Assembly (NCBI RefSeq): GCF_000165425.1
Contig: NW_001799355.1
Span: 188,019 to 252,018 of the forward strand
Length of the DNA stretch: 64,000 nucleotides
Direction of reading: 5' to 3'
Source: Paramecium tetraurelia
Lineage: Eukaryota; Ciliophora; Oligohymenophorea; Peniculida; Parameciidae
Shown: in pieces, positions 23,850 to 36,814 of the stretch
Numbering within the stretch: the stretch's first letter is position 1
Layout: each line of letters opens with the position of its first letter
The notes under the pieces: model-generated
What the model was told of the DNA's origin: nothing
Seen by the model: the letters and a program-made list of their open reading frames with translations, nothing else
Database searches by the model: none
Position numbers and translations under genes: made by a program

Positions 23850-25140
23850 TCATAAATTCGATTTTTATTTCTTTTGCTCAGTAAATACCTTATTCCATCC
23901 TAATTTCTTTCTGAGATTTACTATCCATTCGTTGTAATCAATATCTGATTTGTCTTGGATAACTAAAATAAACTAATCTAATACTGCTAACAGAATTCTC
24001 AGATTATTATATTTCGAATATCATGTCTTTGCTGAATTCAATTGTTGCTTGACCATCAGCACAAATAAATCCGTTAGCTCTGCATTAATTTGCTAATTTA
24101 ATTGTTATCTAAAGGCATGTAGGCAATACTATAGGTCTAAAAGATAAAGACAAAGGACAAATTGGAGCAATAGATATTGAGGATACCTCATTTTGGATGA
24201 TCGGACCTCCTGCTGACAAAAAGTATGCTGTTGAACCAGTTGGAGTAGACACAATAATTCCATCTCCGGATGCAACAGTTAACAACACGTTGTTAATGTA
24301 TATTTCAATGTATAAACAATGTGGGTTTGCTCCTCGAGATATTACAAACTCATTTAAAACATGATATTCAAATTATTGTTGCCCTGCTTATTTAAGACAA
24401 CCCTTAAGTCTTAGTTTTCTCTCAACAATAAATTACCCTGCAGTTCTAAAATGTCCAATCTATTGTGATAATATGTTATATTTATCCTTTAAATCAAAAA
24501 CACACATGAAACCCAAGGTTCCTTTCTAAAATGCCAAAATTGGGGGAGGCTCTGATCCTTAAAATTGTCTCAACGCATAAAGTACAGTTCCGTCTCCTCC
24601 AACTACAATAATCAAAGCAATTAAAGGTATTGATTCCTTATTGAAAACAAAAAGTCTATTAGTATGAGTTAGCTCTGCAATTTCATCAAATTATTTCTAC
24701 TCTAAATATATATTGCAATTCAATTCCATTAAGTTTTCAGAGATTTCCTTGACAATATATTTGCATTCATCATCAAACAATTTATAATAGATTAATGCAT
24801 TCATTTCTCCTTTAAGACTATACGATACAGATTCTTAAGTTTGACGATATACCGAAGTTGTTTTCTTTGATTATCAAAAATAAAATACTCTCTTGTCAAG
24901 TCGCATGCATTCGAAAAATGATACCCTACACTTGTCGTTTCCCCATTCAAAATTATCAGAATATTAAGGACTGCAACTTTTTATAGATCGGACAGGAATC
25001 TAATTCCCTAATTATGAATCTATAATATCTCAAATGTTTGTACCTTGATCTTGAAAATGACTCTGCTGTCTTGTAATTATAGTAATTTTCTCACAAATCT
25101 CCCCTTCGTCTTCATAATTTTCAGATATCACATTATCCAT
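23850..25140 (-). CDS. NADK: NAD kinase
   Basis: Phosphorylates NAD to NADP. Motifs in order: [13 protein letters not shown] (GGDGT, the diagnostic catalytic/ATP motif), [30 protein letters not shown] (second conserved block) and [17 protein letters not shown]. After a 22-nt intron near 23940-23961 the C-terminus reads [15 protein letters not shown], matching the W-N end of eukaryotic enzymes. About 420 residues, typical size. The N-terminal 100 or so residues are poorly conserved and may contain further small introns. Divergently paired with the gene at 25178, only 37 bases away. Confidence 0.9.
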
Positions 25141-25177
25141 TTTATATTTTTTTAATTTGGATTATTAATTGAATTTC
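25141..25177. promoter_or_regulatory. 37-base gap between divergent start codons
   Basis: All bases between the NAD kinase ATG and the ATG of the rightward gene at 25178. It is AT-only apart from a few G/C. If both starts are right, core promoters and 5' UTRs of both genes must overlap each other or the coding sequences. Confidence 0.4.
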
Positions 25178-26142
25178 ATGACCACTAATTGGCAATAAAG
25201 CAATGTTAACTTAATTTATACTAATATAGGTACCAATAAGATTACACTTTAATGATGATGATGATCCTTTTGAAGAAGAACTAGGTATTTTTGGTTTCCA
25301 AATTTATAGATAGATTGAGATAGCAAAAAGAAATGTAACAAAAATTAAAATAACAACAAGCAGCTATTCTTGACCATAATAAAAAGGTATCTCAAAAATC
25401 AAATTAGGCTGAATAACTAAGATCATAAATTGTAAAAGATATACTACCAAAACATAAAGGGTTATAACTAGCCTACGATTATGACGGAACCTTTATGTTA
25501 GCTAAAGATCTTACTTAAGTCAGAAGCCATTAAAGAGCACCAGAAATTCAGTAAGTATTTAATTATATATTCAGCAAAATAACTTCTGTTGACACAGTAT
25601 TTTAGCCATAGAAACCTATTTAATAAGCAGTTATAGAAAATGAAAAAGTCAAAAAAGAATAACAACGATTATCTAAATCTAAAACAAATCCTCCTTAAAT
25701 TTTTGAGGCTTCCTATTAAAAACCATTTGAAGGCTTCACTCCTAATCATGGAGTTAAATTGATTTATTAGGATCAAAATTAAGAAATTGTTAAACAACAA
25801 GATATATAAAATTGGGGAGATGGGTAGAGAATGACAAAAAAATAATTTGAAGCTCTTAAAAATGAAGGTTTTAAACCTTCAACTTACTCTATGAAATAGT
25901 AAATGCTTCAAAAGATCAATTCTGACATTATGGAACTCCAAGAACCCAAAAATACTCCAATTATAGGGTAATCGTTTAACTAAATTAATGAATTAAAAAT
26001 CTCATAGTCCTATACAAATTTAAAGTAACTACCTTAGCAACAACAAACTATACATCAACTACCCTAAACTGCTTAAAATAGAAAGTAAAATAGTAAAATT
26101 AATGTTGTTGATAAATATTTACTTGATCAATTACTTTCATGA
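25178..26142 (+). CDS. Hypothetical Gln-rich, partly coiled-coil protein
   Basis: 304 residues after two 25-nt introns near 25205-25229 and 25275-25299. A short acidic N-terminus (HFNDDDDPFEEELDRLRQQ) leads into a coiled-coil (KEMQQKLKQQQAAILDH), then a folded-looking stretch LAYDYDGTFMLAKDL, followed by a low-complexity region rich in Gln, Pro and Lys. No domain recognised. The two introns are well supported because each restores a single open frame. Function unknown. Confidence 0.68.
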
Positions 26143-26363
26143 TTCACTAATATAATATCATTAATATATATTGAAGAATGTTTTTTTTCTCTAAATTACA
26201 TTGTAAGCAGTTAGAACACTACTCACTCACTCTATTTTATTTAATAACTTAAAAATTTTTCTTATTGAAAAATAGTAATGGTTCAAATTTTCGATTCATT
26301 CCCAAATCCATTTAAAAATACATAAAATGGAAATTTGATTACATTAATCATAAAAAATGAACT

Positions 26364-27136
26364 ATGAGTAAAAATAATCATTCGTTTAAATTGCTTAAAA
26401 GACTTTCAAAGTTTGAACAAGTAAGACATTCAGAATTGTCGAGATTATTCTATGCTTCGATATTCTCAATAAATATGGATGAAATATTGCTGTTATCAGA
26501 TTCTGAATCCTAAATTATTTCTTAATAAATACTGAGCTCATATAGTCAAATTCTAAAGGACTTACAACAGTCTTTAATTATCTTCTTCTTGCCCCACCTG
26601 ATATTATAGAGAACGATAAATACTAAAATAGGCAGTTTCTACTTCAGAATCTTAATCATAGTCAAAAAAGGATTTAATCTTTATCATTTTTAAAGGACTT
26701 GAGTCAAATGTAAATAGCACAGTCTAGGATTAATACCACACTTAAACTACTCTATTTTCAGTTGATTCCCAAATTATATTGTCAGCTTCTACAATAGCTG
26801 CTTTAAATTTAATCAGTTAGTCTTTGATATTGTTGATACTTACTTAATTCGAAATCCGCTATTAAAGTCCCTATCCACAGTGGATAAATATCACCATTAG
26901 TATCAAGTTTAATCCCTTATTTTGGATTCCATTTTCCCATAGATTATTAATCACCAACAATATATACTTATTGTTTAAATTGCGTTTGACATCTCACTTT
27001 AAAGTAAATTTAAATCGACATATTGATCAATTTTGAGTCAGAAGATAAGATTAATAATTTATATTAGGATTCTACTTTATTAAATTAAGTCTTGATTTTA
27101 TTAAGTTATATTCTTATGTTTAAGAAAAAATTCTGA
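26364..27136 (+). CDS. Hypothetical protein, exon structure unresolved
   Basis: An open start at ATG 26364 (helical, FKLLKRLSKFEQVRHSELSR) continues through at least three frame changes to a TGA at 27134. Segments reading APPDIIENDKYQNRQFLL, RSINTTLKLLYF-like sequence, FDIVDTYLIRNPLLKSL and LINFESEDKINNLYQDS look protein-like, but I could not place every splice site with confidence. No family recognised. It may be a real multi-intron gene or a decaying one. Confidence 0.35.
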
Positions 27137-27799
27137 GATTAAAGCTGAAGTGTATGTTTTTCTGAGAATTTCCAGATAAACACCAAGTTATTGTGTTTGA
27201 TAAGAACATTATAGAGGCATAAATACATCAAACGTTTAGTATCAGAAAATATTTATAAATTCAATATAATGCTGATTGGAAATGGAAAAAAGTAAATAAG
27301 AAAAAAATATCAAACAGTAGTTTAATTATAACCCTTCTGAACCTTTTTATATACATTTTTCTTTGTAAGAAATTATTTTAAATGGCAATTAGAATTATTC
27401 ATTCGTTTTCAATTCTTTATAAATCAATTGTGATAATAAGTGAAATTTACCATTTAAACTCCATGAATTCAACTTAAAGGATATAGGAATGATCTTCAGA
27501 TACAACATAAGTTTAAAGAAAAAATGAAATTTTTCAAAGAATTAATATTGCTTTGCAAAAACTATCAGAATCAGTTATTCTTTGGTTTAGATTATCATTT
27601 CATATTATTAAGATGAATGGAATATAATGATATTAGGATATGTATTCCAATATTATTTGCATTATAAATTTTCTTATGAATTCTTATAATTAATTAATTG
27701 CTTTTTTGTGTTTTGTAAATATGCTTTGTTAAATTCAAATTTGATTTATAAGTCAATTATCTAAGTATCAAATCATTAATTAAATAAATCAACTAATAA
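27137..27799. other. Upstream region of calmodulin
   Basis: About 660 AT-rich bases without a convincing gene. It must include the calmodulin promoter. One frame near 27170-27430 is open and includes a hydrophobic stretch, but I could not connect it to a start or to a family. Confidence 0.35.
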
Positions 27800-28249
<450 letters not shown>

Positions 28250-28380
28250 TTATTATATCATAATTATTAAGATATTTATCTAAATGAACAACACTTAAAT
28301 AAATATAAATTAAAGAACGTACTTATATTTAAATAAATCTCGAAATTTTCTAATTACTATTATTTTTATTTTTTATACTT

Positions 28381-29699
28381 ATGTCAAACAATACATAGAC
28401 ATCATATGGATTTCACAACATAAAGTATTGGAGTAATAAACACTACGAGTTTTGTTCTAAGATAAAGGATCGTATCTTTATAGCTGAAGATATAAAACAC
28501 AATAATAGAAAAATTGTTATTAAGTAAATCACTAATTAGTCTAAAAAATATAGAGAGGTAATTGCAAAATATTATTAGAACCAAAGAGAGAGAAATAAAT
28601 AACCAAGGATCTAATTAATTTATATAAAATTAATCACTATAATCCTCACATCATTGAATATTATGACTTGTTTGATGAGAATGATAGTACTTTCATTGTG
28701 ATGTAAAATTGTGAATCTAATCTATCTACATTATATTAGAAGACAGTCACCTCATTTTAAGTAAAGAATTATCAATTTTATTGTAATGTTCTTGATATAA
28801 TTCGATAAATCATAGAAGGATATCAATTTTTGTATTATTAATTTGGATCCAATTTTTAACATAGAGATCTAAAACCTGAAAATATTTTATTTGTTGATAA
28901 TCAATACAAAATTTGTGACTTTGAGTTTTACAAAATTTCTTATGAAAATCCAACCAAAGAAATTGGCACTCAAAACTTTTAAGCTCCTGAATTGTATGGA
29001 GATAATAACTACGATAATAAATGCGATATATACTCTTTAGGAATAATATTATTATGGCTACTGACTGGTTAATATTCGAAAGATAAAATTTCTGGATTAA
29101 ATTCTAATTTTTAAGAATTATTAAAGATTATGTTGGAAGATAACCCTAAAACAAGAATAAGTTGGAACTAGCTTTTCAAACATCCAGTATATGTTAAAGA
29201 ACCAAAAGATTTTTTAAATACAGAGAAAGTTAATAACACTTCACTTACACTTTATGATTTGTCTTAAATAATTTAGTTAGCTGATTTAGATAGCACTCAA
29301 TCAAGTTTTACTTAAAAAACCAATACATCTTTTATTTAATAAAATAATTGCTTACAGGAATTGGAACTAAATAAATTAATTAGTGACACATTCAAAAATG
29401 TGAATGAGAATAATATGGAACTTTCTAGAATCTTATTCGCACTATGGGTAAAAATCTATGACAAAAAAATCCTTTAAGAAAATGATGAAATTAGGAGAAA
29501 GGAATATCATAGACTGAAAGTAAACATTTAAAATTAGTAATTGATTCGCATAAATAATTAAGTTGATTATAGAATTGAATTTTTAACAATTTAGGAATTA
29601 TGTCAACAATTATTTTATCATCTTGAACATTTTAAGAGCGATGAAGATTTGATAAAAAGATTGAAAGCCTTCCTAGAAAAAGAAATGAATTTAAGGTGA
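28381..29699 (+). CDS. Serine/threonine protein kinase with DFE in place of DFG
   Basis: 429 residues after one 29-nt intron near 28557-28585 that ends in AAG; splicing there joins KKYRER to EKQITKDLINLY. Kinase features: an N-lobe Lys in IVIKQI; LIEYYD-type hinge region; [11 protein letters not shown] near 28862; KICDFEFYKI where the metal-binding loop is DFE instead of DFG; GTQNFQAPELYG activation segment; DIYSLGIILLWLLTG; and a short C-terminal regulatory-looking helical region. The glycine-rich loop is not recognisable at the N-terminus. The catalytic Asp of HRD is kept, so activity is possible but not certain. Subfamily unclear, closest in style to ciliate ULK/CAMK-type kinases. Confidence 0.75.
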
Positions 29700-29759
29700 A
29701 TTCTGGTTAGTGTATTGAATGATATTTTGGCATATGTTGTTTATAAAAATGAATTACAA

Positions 29760-30331
29760 TCATCTCTTTGAGAAATCTCCCCAACTATATCCATATTTCT
29801 ACATGTGTTTGAGATATTTTTTAAAAGTTATGATTATAACTAAAATGAAATAGCTAAATAAAAAAGGCCAATAAACAGGAAGATCAAATATTTAAAAGAA
29901 TGTTGCAAAATTCGACAGGATCAGGGCAAAAATAATTTATTCCCATAATGAAATTTCAGGCATCGATCTAATTAGAGGTCTATCATCATTATGTTGTGGG
30001 AGTTAGACTTAATTGAATATCAAAAAGAATTACTATTGACATCTTCATCTTCATCTTCTATATCTGGAAGTCCTAATGGCGTAAAATATCTCAACAAGGA
30101 TTAAATTATTTGAATTCCCAACATATAGGATACAACAAAATAACTTTGTGTTTCAATAAGTCTATTAAAATAGACAAGGAGGAAAAAAGCACAAAGAAAC
30201 CATCTTTTTCCTGGGTGCAAAATCAACCTAAAAATTGGAGAATCAAAATATTACTTATCTATGATCCTTCTGTACTTCATTGAGTATTTGTGATACAATC
30301 TTGTGTATAGAGGATCAACGTCAGAGTTCAT
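29760..30331 (-). CDS. RER1: RER1 (retention in ER sorting receptor)
   Basis: Golgi membrane protein that retrieves ER proteins. 181 residues with one 26-nt intron near 29998-30023 that ends in AAG. Family pattern present: YTRLYHKYSMKYRRIID, paired hydrophobic segments (RWFLCAFFLLVYFNRL and YFVVSYMLGIQIIQSLL), FTPLGLPDIEDEDED, PLIRSMPEISLWEQ (the PEFKFW-like motif), LPVYWPFLFSYF, and KKYLKHMQKYGYS near the C-terminus. Four predicted membrane spans, as expected. It converges on the kinase gene ending at 29699. Confidence 0.9.
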
Positions 30332-30674
30332 TTTAAAATATTTAATTATAATTTATTTGAGAATTTTATAAAGAAATTGAAAAAGGTGTGATTGTAGATT
30401 ATTAAATAACAATTTTCACATCCTAATAACATTATTGAAAAGTTTTCAAAGAACTTGCAATCTTTAAAGAAACCAGAATATTAAATCATAAATATTTTGT
30501 GGCTTAGTTGTATTAATTTAATATATCAGAAGTTGATTTATTTAGTATAAACTCTATTTAAAATTAAATTATCTATAAAAATATATCAATAAACTAATAA
30601 TTGTGAACTGACCGAAATTTTTGCCTAATTTTAGAATTTATGAGTATTATATTAAATATATATATAAATTTTAA

Positions 30675-33033
30675 ATGGGAAATTGTTTAGAATTGTTTCC
30701 TCACCTTAAAAATATGAATTAAATACAAAATCATGAAGGAAAGATATTTTTCATAACATTGCTTATGGATACCAAAAAAAGAATATTAGTCTTAAGATCA
30801 AAGGCCTGGAATGAAAGCCATAAATTTGTTTAAATAGAAGTAAAACTTAGAGGTAGATAATATAACTGAGTAAATTAAGAAAGGAGGAACAATGTTGAAA
30901 TAGGATTCTAAACATGCAGATGTTATCTGAGGTTAGGATGATGATATTATAAAAAGATTATTTTGTGGAAAATGTAGAAAGAATAGAAAAGGATAAAGTT
31001 ATTTTAAATGCTTTGAGTTAACATTACTTTTTTGCACATTTTAGTGATTAATATAAGTACAAATTATATGATGAGACAAGAGAAGACAGTGCCTTTTTAT
31101 TGTTGATTAAGGAATTTATGATATCATAATAAATGGGGATGGAAAAAAGTAACTTTCTACTGGAGAAGGCTTTGGGGAATTAACATTATTTTATGGAGCA
31201 CCTCATTCTGCTTCTATTAAAACTAAAGATGGTTTTTTTTGCATTATATGAGAGTGTTTCTTTGGTGTATTGATGGAGGCACTTTTAGAGCGGCTGTGGA
31301 AAAGAATATGATGATAATAGAAAGTTTATTGATCCGATCAAATTTTTTGAATAGATGAGACAATATGATTGGAAGAATATGATAGCAGCTCTATTAGAAC
31401 TCAGCTAGAGGAGCTTCTATTTTGCAGTAGACGAAAATGTTTGTTGTTTAACCATAAGAAGGGAAACAAAATATAGGCGATAATGAAGAATAACCTATTT
31501 AGATGGAGCTTTGAAAAAAAAACAATAATTGTGTAAATTAAGTAAAATTCAAATCGAAAAGATTATGAATAAGATTTAGACAGTCAATTATTAGGCAAAT
31601 TAAAAGATCTATACTACAGATTAGAAATGTGATAAATTGGTTATAGTTTTAGAAGGAAATCTCTGCAATGTAAGAATATTAAATATTGAAAATTAAGAAG
31701 GAAAAAGAGATAGCTACCAAAGAATAAATTGTCAGGGATCAGTTTTTACCAAAAAAGAATAGTGTAAAGTTAGTCCCTTATGATATATTTAAAAGGAAGG
31801 TTGCAGAAATATTGTACACTTTTATATAATTAATAGTATAACAATTTTCAATAGTATATTGTATTTCCAATCAAAAAGTAATCTCTATTTTCTTTTCAAA
31901 AGTAGGATACCATTTGATGTATTTTTCGAATACGTGGAGGAGAAATAGATTAAGCAATTTAGAAGAATGAAAATAATCTTGAAGTGAAATATATGTAGAA
32001 ATAAATATCAAAATAATAAGTTGATTATTTAGTCTTGGATGACATGATTCATATAAAAAAGTTAGGACAGGATAATTTGGCTCAGTATACCTGTGTAAAA
32101 ATTAAAAGGATGGAAAATTATATGCTCTAAAATGCATCATTAAAAACTAAATAGAAGAATAACATTTAGAAAGTCATTTAACATAAGGAAAACCTATTCT
32201 TGAACAAATTTAAATTCCTTTGATGACGTGATACTAATAAAATGAAAGATGATAATTTTATAGAGACTTTATTTTTGAATACATAAAAGGTTTGGAATTT
32301 TTTGATGTGATAAGAGATATAGAACCACTTAATACCTACGATTCCTAATTATATGTTTCTTTTTTACTCCACTTGGAGTATCTACATACTCACCACATTG
32401 TTTACAGAGATATTAAACCACAAAATATATTGGTAGATCATCATGGATATATTCGATTGATTGAAATGGGGACTGCAAAAATTTTAAAAGGGAAAGCTCG
32501 AACATTTACTATAATAGGAACTCCTCATAATATGGCTTCTGAAATTTTAATTGGAAAAGGTATTATTAGAGTAATGCATTAAGGTTATTCCTATTCGGTA
32601 GATTTATGGAGCATAAGAATATGTCTATATGAATTTATGTGTGGAGTTCCTTTTTCGGAGGATGCAGAAGTTCCATATGAAATATATGAAGAAATTACAA
32701 AAAAACAAATTTCTTACCTTATCATCTAAAAGATCAATAGCTAAAAAATTTATTGATTAACTATTTAATAAGACTTCAGAAATTCGTTTACGTGGGAGTT
32801 ACGCAGCTTTGAAAGTAAATTCTTGGTTTGATGGATTGGACTTGGTATTATGCTAACATTAACATTTAATATGATAAATTAATGGATAAAAAATTAAGCT
32901 TCCATATTTTCCTCCTAAAGATAAATTAATTGGAGAAAAAGAAATTGCATTGTAAATAGATAGTATTTTGCTTTAACTATTGAGAAACAAAATAAAAGCA
33001 TTTAGAGAGAAATTTAAAAAAATAAAATTTTGA
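30675..33033 (+). pseudogene. Decayed cGMP-dependent protein kinase (PKG)
   Basis: Pieces of a PKG appear in order but in different frames. Near 30675: MGNCLELFP, a typical myristoylation start. At 31170-31220: GEGFGELTLFYGAPHSAS, cyclic-nucleotide-binding site A. At 31260-31350: TFRAAV and then, one frame over, NRKFIDPIKFFE. At 31640: DKLVIVLEGNL. At 32080-32130: FGSVYLCKNQKDGKLYALKC, one frame away from the preceding KKLGQ. At 32400: VYRDIKPQNILV and LIEMGTAK, where the family has LIDMGTAK. At 32790: LRGSYAALKVNSWFDGLD. There are multiple TGA codons and at least five frame jumps that do not look like introns. The metal-binding Asp of the DMG/DFG motif is Glu. I infer an inactive copy in a large PKG family. 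Confidence 0.82.
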
Positions 33034-33245
33034 ATTTCAAAGTAGGATCTTGGAGAGAAAAACTCATATAAATAAGAATTAGCCAAGAATCCTAATAGGG
33101 ATGAGAAATATAATTGATGATTAATTATTCGTTATTATAATTTATGATTTATTATTGATAGCATTACGTCATGGGAGAGCGTTAAATTATGTCATTAGGA
33201 TTGGATTAATAAACAATTTATGAAATCTAAATAAAATAAAATTCA

Positions 33246-34181
33246 ATGAAATCGGCAGTGATTCTACTTATATGCTTGTTGAGTGCTTTTTCTTTATTGA
33301 ATAAAGAAACAAATGATAGTTTTACTGAATTTTAGAGATGGAAAATTGAATATGGAAAATCTTATTCAGGGCAGCAAGAAGTCTTTCGATTCTTTAATTT
33401 TTAAATTAATCGAAATAAAGTAAATAAACATAATTCTGATCCAAATAAAACTTATTTTATGAAAATGAACTAGTTCAGTGATTTATCTCAAGAAGAATTT
33501 TCATTGATTTATCTAACTCATGATAATGCAGAAGAGGTTATGGAATAAAACTTAATTATTGATGAATTATAAAAAACATAAGAGAATGATAAAACAATCA
33601 ATTCAGTTGATTGGAGAAAGATTACATAGGTTAAAGATTAAGGTTAATGCTCTGGATGCTGGGCTTTTGGAGCTGTAGGAGCAGCAGAAGCTTGGTTTTA
33701 TGTTAAAAATAAAACAACGGTTTTATTATCAGAATAGTAATTGATTGATTGCGATACTCAGTCGTTTGGATGCAATGGAGGTTATTAGAACCTTGCCTTA
33801 AAGTATATTGCTAATCATGGATTGAATGATGCTAGAGTATACCCATATACATAGAAATAATCTGCATATTGCAAATACGAATCAGGACCTTATAAAACAA
33901 ATGGAGCCTAAGGTGTTAGTTCTAATAATTTCAAATCTTATCTAACTGAATATCCTTTGGTTGTAGTTGTTGATGCAACAAATTGGTAGTTTTATGGGGG
34001 AGGTGTCTTTAAAGATTGCAATAGATCTGTAAATCATGCTGTCCTAGCTGTTGGATTTGATGAAAATGATAATTGGTATGTCAAAAATTCATGGGGCATT
34101 TCTTGGGGTGAAAAAGGATTTATTACTCTTGCCCCCGGAAACACTTGTGGCATAACTTCTTATGCGTACAGAGCAATCTGA
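33246..34181 (+). CDS. Papain-like cysteine protease (cathepsin L type)
   Basis: 311 residues, no intron. Signal peptide (AVILLICLLSAFSLL); I29 inhibitor prodomain with FQRWKIEYGKSYSGQQE and a MNQFSDLSQEEF motif; mature domain from SVDWRKITQVKDQGQC. Catalytic Cys in CSGCWAF near residue 137, oxyanion Gln upstream in DQGQC, catalytic His in NHAVLAVGF near 262, and Asn in VKNSWGISWG near 280. The GCNGG-type motif is present as GCNGGY. The usual CGSCWAF reads CSGCWAF here, a swap of Gly and Ser before the nucleophile; it may still be active. Probably a lysosomal/phagosomal digestive enzyme. Confidence 0.9.
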
Positions 34182-34353
34182 TATTTATTTATAATTAATA
34201 AACTTATAATAGTAATGATATTGAAATAATCTTTTTTGAATAAATAATGGTAAGTTCTCAAACTTTATTTCTTTTTCTCCCATTTGTATTCAAAATTATT
34301 CAAAATTTTAGATTCAATAAATTATTTTATTGAGATTACTTGTTTTTCAATCT

Positions 34354-34980
34354 TCATTTTCCTTTTGTATCAAATTACTTAGTATATGATTGTATTTTCA
34401 CTTTGTTTAAATGATTTTCTTCAATTTCCAAAGTTGCAATATTCTATTTTTCAAAGCAAATTCTGAACACAAGCAATTTTCAGAAACACTAATACATTTT
34501 TTCCTTCACAATTTCATATTTTAAAATACTTCCCAGTTATTGCCTCTCGAGATTGGCCTTAATTTAAATCTGAATCACAATTTGAGGAGCCAAACTTGAG
34601 ATTTCATTCGGCATATCTGTTTATTTGACATATTGAGTTGTAAAATCAATCTTCTGTGGATTATAATATTCAGATTTGATAATACAGTTTACTGTTTAAT
34701 AATTTTAATATCCAGATATACGTAAAGTATCTTTATGCAAAAAAAATATCCTCTTTTTATTAGTCATTCCACAACATATGATTGAATTGGTTTCATCTAA
34801 ATTTAATCTGTATTATATATCCTTATAATTTAAAAATTTAACATTCTTATATGCTATAATTATATTTTTATTAACTCTTGTGAACAACTCTTTAGCTGGT
34901 TTGCTGGAGGTATATTCTATTACGATTAATAAATCTTATAAATTTCTTCCTAATTCTACATTTTTCTTAAATTATTTCAT
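34354..34980 (-). CDS. Hypothetical protein (199 aa)
   Basis: Frame from ATG 34980 with one 27-nt intron near 34469-34495, ending at TGA 34354. Segments such as YTSSKPAKELFTRVNKNI, ICCGMTNKKRIFFLHKDTL and DMPNEISSLAPQIVIQ look like a folded domain, and the tail is charged. I do not recognise the family. The intron is supported because it continues an open frame across a TGA. Confidence 0.55.
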
Positions 34981-35224
34981 AATTTTGCTTGAAATTTAAG
35001 TGAGTAGTATATTTCTTGAATGACAGGTTATCAAAATAATAATCTTAAGTTAATTCAAAATATTAATATTGTTCAAGAAATTAGGGTAATTTATTTTATG
35101 GTTTACTCTATTATAAGTCAGTTCCTGTAATATTATATTACTTATTCATAATTTAAATTATTTATAATAATATTAATGTAAGGATTAATTCCTTTGGACT
35201 TTGGAGAATAGTCAGATAGATTGG

Positions 35225-36720
35225 ATGGCATTAGTTCAATAAGCAATAATTCTAGTGTAATGTAAATATATTGAAGTATTTAAAGGGCACCTCATGGAAA
35301 TGAATTTTCTTTTTAAGGTAACATTTAAGCCTCAATGCCTTAGATTAATCGAACAATTAAGAATTGGTATTAAGTTGTAGTTAATTTAGTATTGCGTTTA
35401 ATATGAATGAATAATACACTACTTTAGGAATCTAAGAGGTTAAGGAAAATAAATTAAATTTAAAGGAGTCTTACGTGAAGATTACAGTAATCAAAAATAT
35501 GGTTGGGCTAGAGAGTAACCAGAAAAAGGAATATTATATAAATAATAAAGGGTAATAATTAAAATGAATATAAGATTAGTAGACACCAAGAAAAATACAA
35601 ACTAGTAAGATATTATGATAGGTCGTTAAGAGAAATTTGAATTACAAGGATAAAGCATTTACCCAAATGATATTGGTATCTCATTTATTTTTAGATTAGT
35701 TCTTACTGAATAAGAACGACTGATATCACGCATCCATTGCAAGCTTATTTGTAAAAACTTCTTTAGAAAAGAATCATACATTAACCCATTTTATAAAAAA
35801 ATTTTGGGCTTTTTAAAAAATAGATTACCACATTTTGTGTTGATCAAAATTGAAAAGTTTCTAGAGTATTATATAATATTTCTATTTTTAGAGATCCGAA
35901 TGAATGTTATGTGTAAGACGTGGGAAGCGTTTTTGGAACATATATTAGAGTAGATAAGGAATATTAGAAGTTAAGGAAAAGTCATCAATATAGTATTGGA
36001 ACTGACACAACCTTTTAAATTTAAGATTATCATATTTTAGATAAAAATTTAAAATTTCCTGATGAAAATTTTGATTATATGATAGATTAAATAAGGAATA
36101 ACTCATTTAAATGCAATATTCATGGATTTGCATTTGAATAAAAATAATATGAATCATAACCCACATAATAATAAATAGAAAAATCACCTATGGAAATTGC
36201 ATGTATTCTTCAAAATTTGAAGCAATATAATGTCCCATTCATTTAGCTAATTTTTTCTGGTTCAGGATTGTAAGGACTTTAAGGATGCTACCTTCATTAT
36301 TTGTTTGCAAAGGAATATAATGGTGAATTTTCTATTGGAAGATGTAGTGAAAATAGTATAAGAATAAATTCCAATACTATTTCAAGAAAATAAACAAGAA
36401 TTAGGTTTAATGAAAGGTATTTTGATTTCTTATTTGTATTAAGGGAAAACAAATGGCAAATTGCCGATGGTTCATAAGATAGGGAATCAGCTAATGGAAC
36501 TTGGTTACAATTATCAACAATTGACGAGAGAGATTAAAAGGTAGAGTCTCAACCTCATCCGTTGAAACATTTATCAGAAATAAAAATTAATGATTATATA
36601 TTGAAAGTAGAATTATTTGAATCCAGGTATGTTTTTAAGATATCACTTTAAGAAAATAAAAGAAAAGTAATAACAAGCAATGTTAATAAGACTTCAAATG
36701 ATGTCCATTTTATATTTTGA
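35225..36720 (+). CDS. Protein with two FHA domains
   Basis: FHA domains bind phosphothreonine peptides. First FHA: DIMIGRQEKF, PNDIGIS, then LISRIHCKL and, after a 26-nt intron near 35867-35892, CYVQDVGSVFGTYIRV with YSIGTDTTFQIQDY. Second FHA: FSIGRCSENSIRINSNTISR, WQIADGS, and SANGTWLQLS. Both keep the G-R, S-R/K-x-H/Q and N/S-G-T signature positions in outline. The 5' end is uncertain: I chose ATG 35225 with introns of 26, 23 and 20 nt; ATG 35403 is an in-frame alternative. Substrate or pathway unknown. Confidence 0.7.
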
Positions 36721-36814
36721 TTTTTATTATTACCAACCTTTGAATTTATATTACATCTATTTAATTATACTTCATTTATTTCATATCTGTAGTGAAATAT
36801 AATTAACTTAAATA

